Assembly: GCA_964626625.1 (NCBI GenBank) | Contig: CAZVFV010000037.1 | Location: 1-7,382 of the forward strand | Reading direction: 5' to 3' | Source of the DNA: CAYZPE01 sp964626625 | Lineage (GTDB): Bacteria; Patescibacteriota; Minisyncoccia; Phycocordibacterales; CAYZPE01 | Length of the DNA stretch: 7,382 nucleotides | In this document: positions 1 to 6,015 of the stretch, one piece after another | Layout: each line of letters opens with the position of its first letter | Numbering within the stretch: the stretch's first letter is position 1 | Position numbers and translations under genes: made by a program | The notes under the pieces: model-generated | What the model was told of the DNA's origin: nothing | Databases searched by the model: none | What the model saw: the letters and a program-made list of their open reading frames with translations, nothing else

Positions 1-83
1 CTCTGACGGAGATCTTGCCGTCAGATGCCAAGGTTTCTGAAACGAGATGTCGAGACACGAGGAACGTTCCTTTTTTAGAATAG
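1..83. other. Unassigned GC-richer edge segment with inverted repeats
   Basis: The first 70 bases are about 53% GC by hand count, clearly above the surrounding AT-rich sequence. Dyads lie in a row: CTGACGG (3-9) with CCGTCAG (18-24); GTTTCTGAAAC (33-43); TGT/ACA around CGAG (48-57); and the palindrome GGAACGTTCC (61-70), followed by six T. The plus strand is open from base 3 to a TAG at 81-83 (26 codons). The minus strand is also open, and has AAGGA 9 bases before a GTG at 55-57. It could be the end of a plus-strand gene, the start of a minus-strand gene, or part of a structured RNA. I do not recognise either peptide or the RNA. Confidence 0.25.
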
Positions 84-100
84 CAGATTATATATAAAAT

Positions 101-150
101 AAAAAACCACCCTTGGCTAATCCGAATGGATCTAGGTTGGGTGGTTTTTT
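101..150 (-). terminator. Rho-independent terminator after tig
   Basis: A perfect 12-bp stem pairs AAAAAACCACCC (101-112) with GGGTGGTTTTTT (139-150). Inside the 26-base loop, ATCC/GGAT can form a small second stem. Runs of A on one side and T on the other give a U tract on either strand, so it can work in both directions. It starts 6 bases past the tig stop and most plausibly ends the minus-strand tig transcript. Confidence 0.88.
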
Positions 151-156
151 TGTTTT

Positions 157-1218
157 TTACTTTTGTCCCTCTAACCACTGCATCACTTTTTCATTCGTCA
201 GAACCATATGTACGTAAGCTCGAGCGCGACTCACGTCAACATCCTTGTGTTGTTTAAGTATGTGCTCAACTTCTTTTTCAAGCTGATCTTTTTCAGGTTC
301 TATTTTTTCAGCTTCAGCAATTTTAGAAATGATGAGTTGTAACTGTGCTCTTTTTTCTGCAGATTCTCGCCAGTCTTTTTTTATATCACTTTCTGTTTTT
401 TTAATATGTTCAAGATATTTTTCGTAGGTTGTTCCGGCTCGTTCAACGTCTCCTTTAAATTGTGCGAGCATTCTATCGAGTTCTCCTTCGATAAGAATTT
501 CAGGTATTTCCATTTTTGCTTCCGCAATGAGAGTGTCAACCATTGCGCCGCGCTTTTTTTCTTTAGCTTTCCATTCTCTTTCTTTTGTTACGTTCTCTTT
601 AATTTTTTCTTTAAAATCAGCAACATCTTTAAAGTCACCGATACTTTTTACAAAAACATCATCTACGTGCGGTAGTCCCTCTTCTTTAACTTCCTCAACA
701 AATTTTTCATGATCGTGTGATTCATTTGTTTCATGAAGTTTGTCGTGAGCTTTTCGTTTTCGTATTTCTAAAATAACATCTTCAATATCTTTTTCTGTTA
801 CAGTTATTTTTTCTTCAACACTCATTGCTGTGCTCGCTATCTTTTTATAATTAGAAAGTGTTACTTCAGGTATGAGGTACACTTTTATTTTAAAGCCAAC
901 AGGAGTGTTCGCAACAAGTTTGGTAATACTTACATATGGTTCTCCAAAAATAGGAAGCTTTGCTTCTGTGAGAATTTCAGGCCATGCATTTTCAAGACAG
1001 GTAAAAGCTGCTTCTTGAAGAATTTTAAGGTCTCCTAATTGTTCAGCGACAACTTTTTCTGGAACTTTTCCTTTACGAAATCCTGGAAGTTCTGCTTCTT
1101 GAGTAAATTTACGAAGGGTTCGTTCCTTTTCTTTATCTATTGTTTCTACAGGAATTTCTCCTGTAATTTCTGCTTCAGACTTTGGAAGCTTTTTTATTTC
1201 AATATTTTGATATTTCAT
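157..1218 (-). CDS. tig: Trigger factor lacking the PPIase domain
   Basis: Ribosome-associated chaperone that binds at the peptide exit tunnel and shields emerging chains. The protein has 353 residues against about 430 for the usual family member. The N-terminal ribosome-binding domain (about 1-120) carries the signature GFRKGKVP at 46-53, the loop that contacts ribosomal protein L23. The C-terminal chaperone domain is recognisable from about residue 184 (HVDDVFVKSIG) through EIPEILIEGELDRML (about 237-251) to the end. The FKBP-type PPIase domain that normally sits between them is missing. A short charged, His-rich linker (about 156-183, with H158, H162, H168 and H170) takes its place. The start is ATG with no Shine-Dalgarno sequence; a TATAAT box lies 9 bases upstream. 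It is a single-gene unit between two terminators. Identity is firm; the domain loss is read by eye from remembered family architecture. Confidence 0.95.
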   Translation of the reverse strand: MKYQNIEIKKLPKSEAEITGEIPVETIDKEKERTLRKFTQEAELPGFRKGKVPEKVVAEQLGDLKILQEAAFTCLENAWPEILTEAKLPIFGEPYVSITKLVANTPVGFKIKVYLIPEVTLSNYKKIASTAMSVEEKITVTEKDIEDVILEIRKRKAHDKLHETNESHDHEKFVEEVKEEGLPHVDDVFVKSIGDFKDVADFKEKIKENVTKEREWKAKEKKRGAMVDTLIAEAKMEIPEILIEGELDRMLAQFKGDVERAGTTYEKYLEHIKKTESDIKKDWRESAEKRAQLQLIISKIAEAEKIEPEKDQLEKEVEHILKQHKDVDVSRARAYVHMVLTNEKVMQWLEGQK

Positions 1219-1227
1219 GATTTATAT

Positions 1228-1258
1228 ATTATATAGACCTGTAACTTATAACATGTAA
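1228..1258 (-). promoter_or_regulatory. Probable tig promoter, nearly leaderless
   Basis: On the minus strand an AT-rich -10 region contains TATAAT (1228-1233), overlapping TATATA (1230-1235). A -35-like TTACAT lies at 1253-1258, 17 bases from TATATA or 19 from TATAAT. Transcription would start about 1220-1223, only a few bases before the ATG at 1218. The -35 box is weak and directly abuts the upstream terminator. Confidence 0.5.
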
Positions 1259-1262
1259 CAGT

Positions 1263-1292
1263 AAAAACTGCCACAGAAATGTGGCAGTTTTT
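1263..1292 (-). terminator. Strong rho-independent terminator, GAAA/TTTC loop
   Basis: A perfect 13-bp stem, AAAAACTGCCACA (1263-1275) with its exact complement at 1280-1292, closes a four-base loop. U tracts exist on both strands (T to 1294 on plus; five T then A on minus). On the minus strand it ends the two-gene transcript of the coiled-coil and membrane proteins and insulates tig. No plus-strand gene ends here. Confidence 0.92.
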
Positions 1293-1318
1293 TTATAATT
1301 TTTTACACCAAAGCGAGA

Positions 1319-1429
1319 AATTATTTTTAAGAAACATTGCGGAGCGCATAATGCGAGCATAGAAATCAAATAATGCAGTTCGCCTTGGCGAACTGCATTA
1401 TTTGATATTCGTGTTTCTTAAAAGTAATT
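1319..1429. repeat. Large imperfect palindrome / three-way junction element
   Basis: An outer stem of about 18 bp (1319-1336 with 1412-1429, one G.T pair) encloses two hairpins. The first is small, CGCA/TGCG at 1345-1355. The second is a perfect 19-bp stem, 1365-1383 with 1388-1406, closing a CTTG loop. It lies in the 3' region between the 115-residue gene and its terminator. It is not a classic terminator because no U tract follows. The shape suits a REP-, MITE- or cruciform-type repeat or a structured 3' UTR. It holds no credible open reading frame. I saw no second copy in the window. Confidence 0.7.
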
Positions 1430-1440
1430 CCGAGCGACCT

Positions 1441-1788
1441 TTACTGAGCTTGGAATTCTGATTCTATATTTCCAAACCCTGAGTCGATACCGTCTACATT
1501 TGTTGCCTGTAAGTCTGATTCGATTGCTGAAATCTCATCTGAAGAGCTTTGGCTTTCAATTTTTTGAAGGTCTTCTGAGTTTTGGTACTGATATGCAGTG
1601 TCATCATATAGATAGGTATCGCCATAGTCAGCTTTTTCTTTTAAGAAATAGATACCTCCAAGAACGATAAGGATGACAATAATACTAAGTCCAACGAGTG
1701 GTCCGTGTGACTTTTTTTCTGGAGTAAATATTACTTGATTTGCTGACTGCTCTATAGGTGTGTTTTCTTGTGGTTGATTAGTTTCCAT
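1441..1788 (-). CDS. Small single-pass membrane protein with acidic outer tail
   Basis: Function unknown. The 115-residue protein has a polar Gln/Asn/Glu-rich N-terminus (1-29), one hydrophobic helix (about 30-49, flanked by K25-K26 and K50-K52) and an acidic Tyr/Ser-rich C-terminal region (about 53-115). The positive charges do not decide the topology strongly; N-in with the tail outside is my guess. The tail, with DEISAIESDLQATNVDG around 84-100, resembles small proteins I recall from other Patescibacteria. It starts 8 bases after the stop of the secreted coiled-coil gene and has no Shine-Dalgarno sequence, so the two are probably co-transcribed and possibly co-translated. That pairing suggests a shared envelope role, but this is inference. 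Confidence 0.82.
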   Translation of the reverse strand: METNQPQENTPIEQSANQVIFTPEKKSHGPLVGLSIIVILIVLGGIYFLKEKADYGDTYLYDDTAYQYQNSEDLQKIESQSSSDEISAIESDLQATNVDGIDSGFGNIESEFQAQ

Positions 1789-1796
1789 ATGATTTA

Positions 1797-2549
1797 TTAA
1801 TTAGTTGTTGATGTTGCGGTTTCGGTTTTATTAATACCAGCTTTTACACTTGAAACGGCATTTTGAAGTGATCTATGTGCCTCTTTCAGATCTATTTTTA
1901 TACTTTCAAGTACGTTTTTAAATGTTTCAAGAAATGCTTTTTTGGGTTCCTCACTTACAAGTGCTTCCTGTAGAGTATTTTCAAGGGTGGATGCACTTGT
2001 TTTTGCTTGAGCTATAGATTCTTTTGCTTGAGCTATAAATCTTTTTGCTTCTGTTATATCTACACCTCTTTCTTCAACTTTATTAATTCGAGATTCTGTT
2101 CGAAGAACAAGTTTTTCAACACGCTCAATCATTGCATAGGTTTTTTCAATGATGTTTTTTGCATGTCTCTCAAGACGCTCTTTGACAGCATTTTGTAATT
2201 TAGACTTTCTTTCAGCGATTCTTTCCTTCATTTCTCCATTCTGTTCAGTACGCTTTTCTGAAATTTGATCTCGTTTTTCCCCCATCTCTTCTTTTTGTAT
2301 ATCACGTTTCTCTTGCATCTGATCTCGCTTTTCTGTCATGTTTGCCCTCTTTTCTTCTTGAGCTTTTTTCATTTCAACCTCCCTATTTCTTCTCTCTTCT
2401 AGAGTTTCTATCTTCTTGTTCCTTGCTTCCACTCGAGTATTTACTGAAGTTTCTTCGGTTACTACCTCTGTATTTTCTTGTGCTTGTACGTTTGAGTAGT
2501 TACCAAGAGTGATGAGAAGCGAGAGTATGAGTAAGCTTATTTTTTTCAT
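1797..2549 (-). CDS. Secreted Glu/Lys/Arg-rich coiled-coil protein
   Basis: Function unknown; likely exported. It has 250 residues. A signal peptide is clear: MKK, a hydrophobic core (about 4-16), then VQA before QEN, with cleavage likely after A23. The mature part is nearly all charged helix. EKR triplets begin at residues 66, 73, 80, 91 and 98, a 7-7-11-7 spacing typical of heptad/hendecad coiled coils. A second helical part (about 110-238) ends in a Thr/Ser-rich tail. There are no cysteines and no second membrane segment. The layout resembles secreted coiled-coil proteins common in Patescibacteria, recalled rather than searched. It is the first gene of a two-gene unit with its own promoter at 2588-2617. 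The start is ATG with only a weak AAGAA upstream. Confidence 0.85.
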   Translation of the reverse strand: MKKISLLILSLLITLGNYSNVQAQENTEVVTEETSVNTRVEARNKKIETLEERRNREVEMKKAQEEKRANMTEKRDQMQEKRDIQKEEMGEKRDQISEKRTEQNGEMKERIAERKSKLQNAVKERLERHAKNIIEKTYAMIERVEKLVLRTESRINKVEERGVDITEAKRFIAQAKESIAQAKTSASTLENTLQEALVSEEPKKAFLETFKNVLESIKIDLKEAHRSLQNAVSSVKAGINKTETATSTTN

Positions 2550-2587
2550 AGATATTCTTATAAATAATAATTAATTCTAATTTCTAC

Positions 2588-2617
2588 ATTATAACAAAAT
2601 AGCTCCGTGATTGTACA
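2588..2617 (-). promoter_or_regulatory. Extended -10 promoter of the coiled-coil gene
   Basis: On the minus strand the -10 is TATAAT (2588-2593), preceded by TG one base away (extended -10, TGTTATAAT). A -35-like TGTACA lies at 2612-2617, 18 bases off and 4 of 6 to consensus. Transcription should start near 2581, giving a leader of about 32 bases. The promoter overlaps the ppa terminator hairpin, with the -35 box mostly in its loop. Confidence 0.7.
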
Positions 2618-2626
2618 CAGAGCTAT
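2590..2626 (-). terminator. Minus-strand terminator of the nusA-ppa unit
   Basis: An 11-bp stem (2599-2609 with 2616-2626) has a six-base loop and is followed on the minus strand by TTTTGTTAT. Position 2606/2619 forms a G.U pair only in minus-strand RNA and a C/A mismatch on plus, so the hairpin is built for minus-strand transcripts. It begins about 20 bases after the ppa stop. Confidence 0.82.
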
Positions 2627-2647
2627 CTTTATAGACGTTTGAGTTGA

Positions 2648-3175
2648 TTATTTCTTACTAAATTTCTCCTGATAGAGTTTTTGACCTCTTTCAAATGCAT
2701 CAATAGCTTCTTTTTTTCCTTTAAATCCTGTTACCTCAACAGTTTTATTCTGGAGTTTCTTGTAAGTACTGTAAAAGTGTTCAATTTCTTTCAAAGTATG
2801 TGGATTTATGTCAGAAAGATCTTTAACATTATCCCAACGAGGATCTGAAACAGGAACAGCGATCACCTTGTCATCCGCATCGCCACCATCAATCATACCC
2901 ATAATAGCTACTGGTCGTACTCGAGCGAGAATACCAGGCTGTAATGGGTATGTAGTGAGGAGTACTACGTCGATTGGATCATTGTCGTCCCAGAGTGTTT
3001 GAGGGATAAAGCCATAATCAAAAGGAAAGTCTTGAGCAGTGTGAGCAACACGGTCGAGAGCTATGAGTCCTGTTTCTTTATCAACTTCATATTTATTTTT
3101 AGATCCTTTATTAATCTCAATAATGACATTAATATTTTCTTTTTCTCCTGGATCTATGTCGTGCCATAAATTCAT
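2648..3175 (-). CDS. ppa: Inorganic pyrophosphatase, family I
   Basis: Soluble cytoplasmic enzyme that hydrolyses pyrophosphate to two phosphates, pulling DNA, RNA and aminoacyl-tRNA synthesis forward. The 175 residues match the usual bacterial length. The signature D-N-D-P-I-D-V (64-70) supplies metal-binding D64, D66 and D69. Other expected active-site residues, by comparison with the E. coli enzyme, are E20, K28/K29, R42, Y54, D96, D101, K103, Y138 and K139. All are present, so it should be active. It lies 37 bases downstream of nusA on the same strand, with no promoter or terminator seen between them, so it is probably co-transcribed with nusA. No Shine-Dalgarno sequence precedes the ATG. 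Confidence 0.97.
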   Translation of the reverse strand: MNLWHDIDPGEKENINVIIEINKGSKNKYEVDKETGLIALDRVAHTAQDFPFDYGFIPQTLWDDNDPIDVVLLTTYPLQPGILARVRPVAIMGMIDGGDADDKVIAVPVSDPRWDNVKDLSDINPHTLKEIEHFYSTYKKLQNKTVEVTGFKGKKEAIDAFERGQKLYQEKFSKK

Positions 3176-3212
3176 ATCTATATAGTTAGTGTTGAGTAAT
3201 TAGTACACAGGT

Positions 3213-4463
3213 CTATTCTACAGGAGTTTCTTCTGCAGGTTTAGTCTCTGGTGCAGTTTCTGCTACTTTCTCTTCGTCCTTTGTCTGCTCTTCTTCTACT
3301 GGTGCTTTCTCTACAATTTCTCCAGCAGTTTCTTCAGGTTTTTCTTGTTCAAGAGATCGAATGTCAATTTTCCAACCAGTAAGTTTTGCAGCAAGGCGAA
3401 CATTTTGACCACCTTTACCAATAGCGAGAGACTGCTGATCTTCACCTACTGTAACTATTGCTTTTTTATCAGCTTCATTTATTTCTATAGAAATAACTTT
3501 TGCAGGTGAGAGCGCTTCCTCTATAAAACGCTTTGGATCCTCTGACCACTCTATAATATCTATCTTTTCACCTCCAAGTTCACTCATAACAGTTGAGACA
3601 CGAACTCCACGTTGACCAACAAGAGATCCTACTGGGTCAATATGGTTGTCATTTGAGTGCACAGCGATTTTTGAGCGTGCACCTGCTTCTCGAGCAATTG
3701 ATTTAACTTCAACAGCACCGGACGCAACTTCAGGGGATTCTGCTCTAAATAATTCTGCAAGAAAACGAGGGTGTGATCGAGAAATACGGAGGAATATGCC
3801 TTTTGGTGATTCTTCCACTCTATAGAGGTATCCACGAACTCTCTCACCTTGTCGGTAGCGTTCACCTGGAATTTGCTCATCATATGAGAGGAGTCCTGTT
3901 GCGCGACCCATATCTATAAAGATGTTTCCTCGTTCAATACGCTGAACTGTACCAGAGACAATTTCTCCTTCACGTGCACCATATTCCTTAAGAACAGAAG
4001 ACTTTTCTGCTTCTCTAATCTTTTGGATGATAACCTGCTTAGCTGTTTGAGATGCAATACGTCCAAAATCATGCTTATTTTCAAGGGGAAATATCATTTC
4101 TTCACCTAAAACTACGTCTTTTTTGATTTTCTTAGCATCTTCAATCAAAATATGGTGTTCAGGGTTAAAAAGAACTTTTTCTCCACCAATTTTAAGGGCA
4201 CCTTCTACTATTGGTTCTGTTATTTCAGCATCCTTGTCCATGATAACTTGAGAGTCATCAACAACAATTTTTACTTGGTAGAATTCAGTTGATCCAGTTG
4301 CAATATCAAATTTAGCCCGAATAATCTGGCCTTTTTTACCATATTCCTTCTTATAAGCTGTTGCCAAAGCCATTTCTATAGCTTCAAACACCTTTTCTTT
4401 ACTTATTCCACGTTCTTCTTCTAATTGCTCAAGAACTGAATGTATAACTTTTAAATCAAACAT
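3213..4463 (-). CDS. nusA: Transcription termination/antitermination factor NusA
   Basis: Binds RNA polymerase and nascent RNA, and promotes pausing and intrinsic termination. Domains in the 416 residues: N-terminal RNA-polymerase-binding domain (about 1-160, with SQTAKQVIIQKIREAEK at 138-154); S1 domain (about 165-229); KH1 (about 230-320, with DPVGSLVGQRGVRV at 276-289); KH2 (about 321-370, with AIGKGGQNVRLAAKLTGWKI at 347-366). The last ~46 residues are a Glu/Pro/Lys low-complexity tail in place of the acidic repeats of E. coli NusA. The N-terminal domain appears 25-30 residues longer than in E. coli (about 76-108). The usual neighbours rimP and infB are not adjacent; ppa follows instead. 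The leader has a strong promoter and a terminator-like hairpin, suggesting autoregulation. Stop is TAG. Confidence 0.97.
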   Translation of the reverse strand: MFDLKVIHSVLEQLEEERGISKEKVFEAIEMALATAYKKEYGKKGQIIRAKFDIATGSTEFYQVKIVVDDSQVIMDKDAEITEPIVEGALKIGGEKVLFNPEHHILIEDAKKIKKDVVLGEEMIFPLENKHDFGRIASQTAKQVIIQKIREAEKSSVLKEYGAREGEIVSGTVQRIERGNIFIDMGRATGLLSYDEQIPGERYRQGERVRGYLYRVEESPKGIFLRISRSHPRFLAELFRAESPEVASGAVEVKSIAREAGARSKIAVHSNDNHIDPVGSLVGQRGVRVSTVMSELGGEKIDIIEWSEDPKRFIEEALSPAKVISIEINEADKKAIVTVGEDQQSLAIGKGGQNVRLAAKLTGWKIDIRSLEQEKPEETAGEIVEKAPVEEEQTKDEEKVAETAPETKPAEETPVE

Positions 4464-4481
4464 ATGTGTATTAATTATTTT

Positions 4482-4519
4482 TTAACAAAAGTGGTCCGCC
4501 CTTTCCGGCGAACCACTTT
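4482..4519 (-). promoter_or_regulatory. Terminator-like hairpin in the nusA leader (possible attenuator)
   Basis: A 13-bp stem (4488-4500 with 4507-4519) is fully paired in minus-strand RNA through one G.U pair at 4496/4511. It is followed by TTTTGTTAAAA and then the nusA ATG 19 bases past that tract. On the plus strand the same position is a C/A mismatch and no T run follows, so it acts on the minus strand. It lies between the nusA promoter and start codon, and no minus-strand gene in the window ends upstream of it. This fits an attenuator better than a gene-end terminator. The interrupted U tract suggests partial, factor-sensitive termination. Confidence 0.6.
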
Positions 4520-4538
4520 CAAACCTCTATTAACCACA

Positions 4539-4567
4539 AGTATAGTCTATTTGAGTGTTTTTGTCAA
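4539..4567 (-). promoter_or_regulatory. Near-consensus promoter of nusA-ppa
   Basis: On the minus strand a perfect -35 TTGACA (4562-4567), a 17-base spacer and the -10 TATACT (4539-4544, 5 of 6) form the best sigma-70-type promoter in the window. The start is predicted at about 4531, giving a leader of roughly 68 bases that contains the hairpin at 4488-4519. Confidence 0.85.
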
Positions 4568-4603
4568 ATTATGTATCAGAATGATTATTCCACATGTTTG
4601 ATG

Positions 4604-4631
4604 TTGTCTTTTTTGAAAGGAAGGTTATTAT
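4604..4631 (+). promoter_or_regulatory. Probable promoter of the surface-protein cluster
   Basis: A -35-like TTGTCT (4604-4609, 4 of 6) lies 16 bases from TATTAT (4626-4631), inside an AT-rich block that also contains TATATA at 4629-4634. Transcription would begin around 4638, only a few bases before the ATG at 4642, so the mRNA would be almost leaderless. It is divergent from the nusA promoter, with about 36 bases between the two -35 boxes. Confidence 0.5.
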
Positions 4632-4641
4632 ATAAAGAAGT

Positions 4642-5990
4642 ATGATTTCTTTTTCTAGTAAATTTATATTACTCACTCTTATTGTTGCATTTGCATCGGT
4701 ATTTTTTATTTCAAGTTCTGTTGCTTCTGCAGCACAAATTAAACTTAATGGTTGGGGTTGGTCTTCAAATATAGGTCATGTGAGTTTTAGTAGTCAGACT
4801 GATGGAGCAACTGAGGCAAATGGAGCAAATGGAGCAGAGTATGGAGTCAAGCTCGATGATGAAACTGGTGTTATTTCAGGACATGCATGGTCCAGCTCTA
4901 TTGGTTGGATTTCTTTTAATAAAAGCGATGTTGATGTGTGTCCAACTCTTTCAGAAGATGGTGGTAACAAGCAAGCGCGAGTAATAAGTGTTACTTCTGA
5001 TGGAACAAGGCAGGTTTTGGGTTGGGCACGAGCGCTGAATGGTGACACAGACACTGNNNNNNNNNNNNNNNNNNNNNNNNNNNNNNNNNNNNNNNNNNNN
5101 NNNNNNNNNNNNNNNNNNNNNNNNNNNNNNNNNNNNNNNNNNNNNNNNNNNNNNNNGGTGTAACTCTTATAAAAAAAGACGGTAAAGATACGTTTGTTGG
5201 TTTGGCGTGGGGTGGGGAAGTTGTGGGTTGGTTAAATTTTGCACCTTTCTTAGCTAATGAAATAAATCCTACTCCACAGAATCCTCCTGGTGTGTGTGTG
5301 GTAAATTGTTGTGTTGGTGTGTGTGGTACAGGTACAACCCCTACTGTTGATGTTGTTGTAAATGAAGATACTGATGATGATGTAACTGTCACAGCAGATT
5401 CTAGTGGTCTTGTTGACGTGCGCGTTGTCTATACCGCAACTAATGTTTCTGTGTTGCAGTGTGATACATTCGGTTCATGGCCTGGCGCTACTACTAGAGC
5501 TCCCGGAACAAATATTTCTGAAACAGTAGCTCTTAATATTGGAAGTGCAACAACTCCTCAATTTAAATTTTTTAGGCTTAAGTGTGGAGGTTTTGATGAT
5601 ATTGTTAATGTGACAGTAAATCCTGCTAATAATAATATTCCAGGAAATCCTTTAGATATTGAATGTTTTGCAACAAGTGACGGGTTAAATCAAATAACAG
5701 AAATTCAAGCAGGAAAACCTGTTACATGGGTAGCGCGAGTAACAGACGGTCAACCTATTTTCCAATTCTCTTGGTCTGGAGATGGTTTCCCTTCGGGGGG
5801 AACTCCGTTTGAGAGTGTTTCATCTCTTGCTCCAGTAAATATATCTAAAGCGAGGGTCTATACAACAACTGGAACAAAAGTGGTGAACATTTCAGTATCA
5901 GATGCAAGTAACCCTTTAAGAATTGGAACCTGTGGTATTAACGGAACATTTGTTCAAGTTATTGCTAAGCCAGTTATCCAGCCATTTTAA
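4642..5990 (+). CDS. Secreted surface protein with GW repeats and Ig/PKD-like domains, split by assembly gap
   Basis: I read this as one gene broken by 100 N (5057-5156). The first 138 residues start with a signal peptide (hydrophobic about 8-22; cleavage likely after ASA at 28-30). Then come repeats of a G-x-A/G-W...G-x-I/V-x-F unit: GWGWSSNIGHVSF (37-49), GHAWSSSIGWISF (80-92) and the start of a third, GWARAL. After the gap another unit, GLAWGGEVVGWLNF, continues the series. It is followed by a cysteine cluster (CVVNCCVGVC), an Ig-like domain with a probable Cys pair (LQCDTF...RLKCGG), and a PKD-like domain (GKPVTWVARVTDGQPIFQFSW...GTKVVNISV). The two sides are in different frames as written, which is expected if 100 N is a placeholder. 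There is no sortase or C-terminal membrane anchor. Likely cell-surface; ligand unknown. Alternative: two genes separated in the gap. Confidence 0.75.
5057..5156. other. Assembly gap of exactly 100 N
   Basis: Unsequenced scaffold join inside the surface-protein gene. The round length marks a placeholder, not a measured size. If one uninterrupted frame crosses it, the true gap length leaves remainder 2 on division by 3; 100 leaves 1. It falls within the repeat array. Confidence 0.97.
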
Positions 5991-6015
5991 GATTTGAAAG
6001 ATTAAAAACAAAAAC

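Noticed and set aside
406..1236. Plus-strand open frames opposite the trigger factor gene
   Set aside because: They are antisense to a clear trigger factor, rich in Phe/Ser/Cys from its Lys/Glu codons, and show no recognisable domains.
1319..1429. Palindrome as a tRNA or CRISPR repeat
   Set aside because: No acceptor/T-arm pattern (no GGTTCGAAT-type motif) and no regularly spaced repeated units.
2007..2198. 63-codon plus-strand frame opposite the coiled-coil gene
   Set aside because: Phe/Cys-rich antisense reading of Glu/Lys-rich coding sequence, with no start signals.
2808..3002. Plus-strand frame opposite the pyrophosphatase gene
   Set aside because: Antisense to a fully conserved enzyme gene; no signal or domain of its own.
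3629..3883. 84-codon minus-strand frame inside nusA in another frame
   Set aside because: It lies wholly within the conserved S1/KH1 coding region and has no independent support.
5202..5204. TTG as an independent start for the post-gap reading frame
   Set aside because: The frame is open back to the gap edge at 5157, and the upstream residues belong to the repeat unit, so the gene most likely begins before the gap.
4794..5392. Other-frame and antisense frames over the surface-protein gene, one running through the N gap
   Set aside because: The signal peptide, GW repeats and Ig-like features all lie in the chosen plus frames; the frame crossing the gap depends on the placeholder length.
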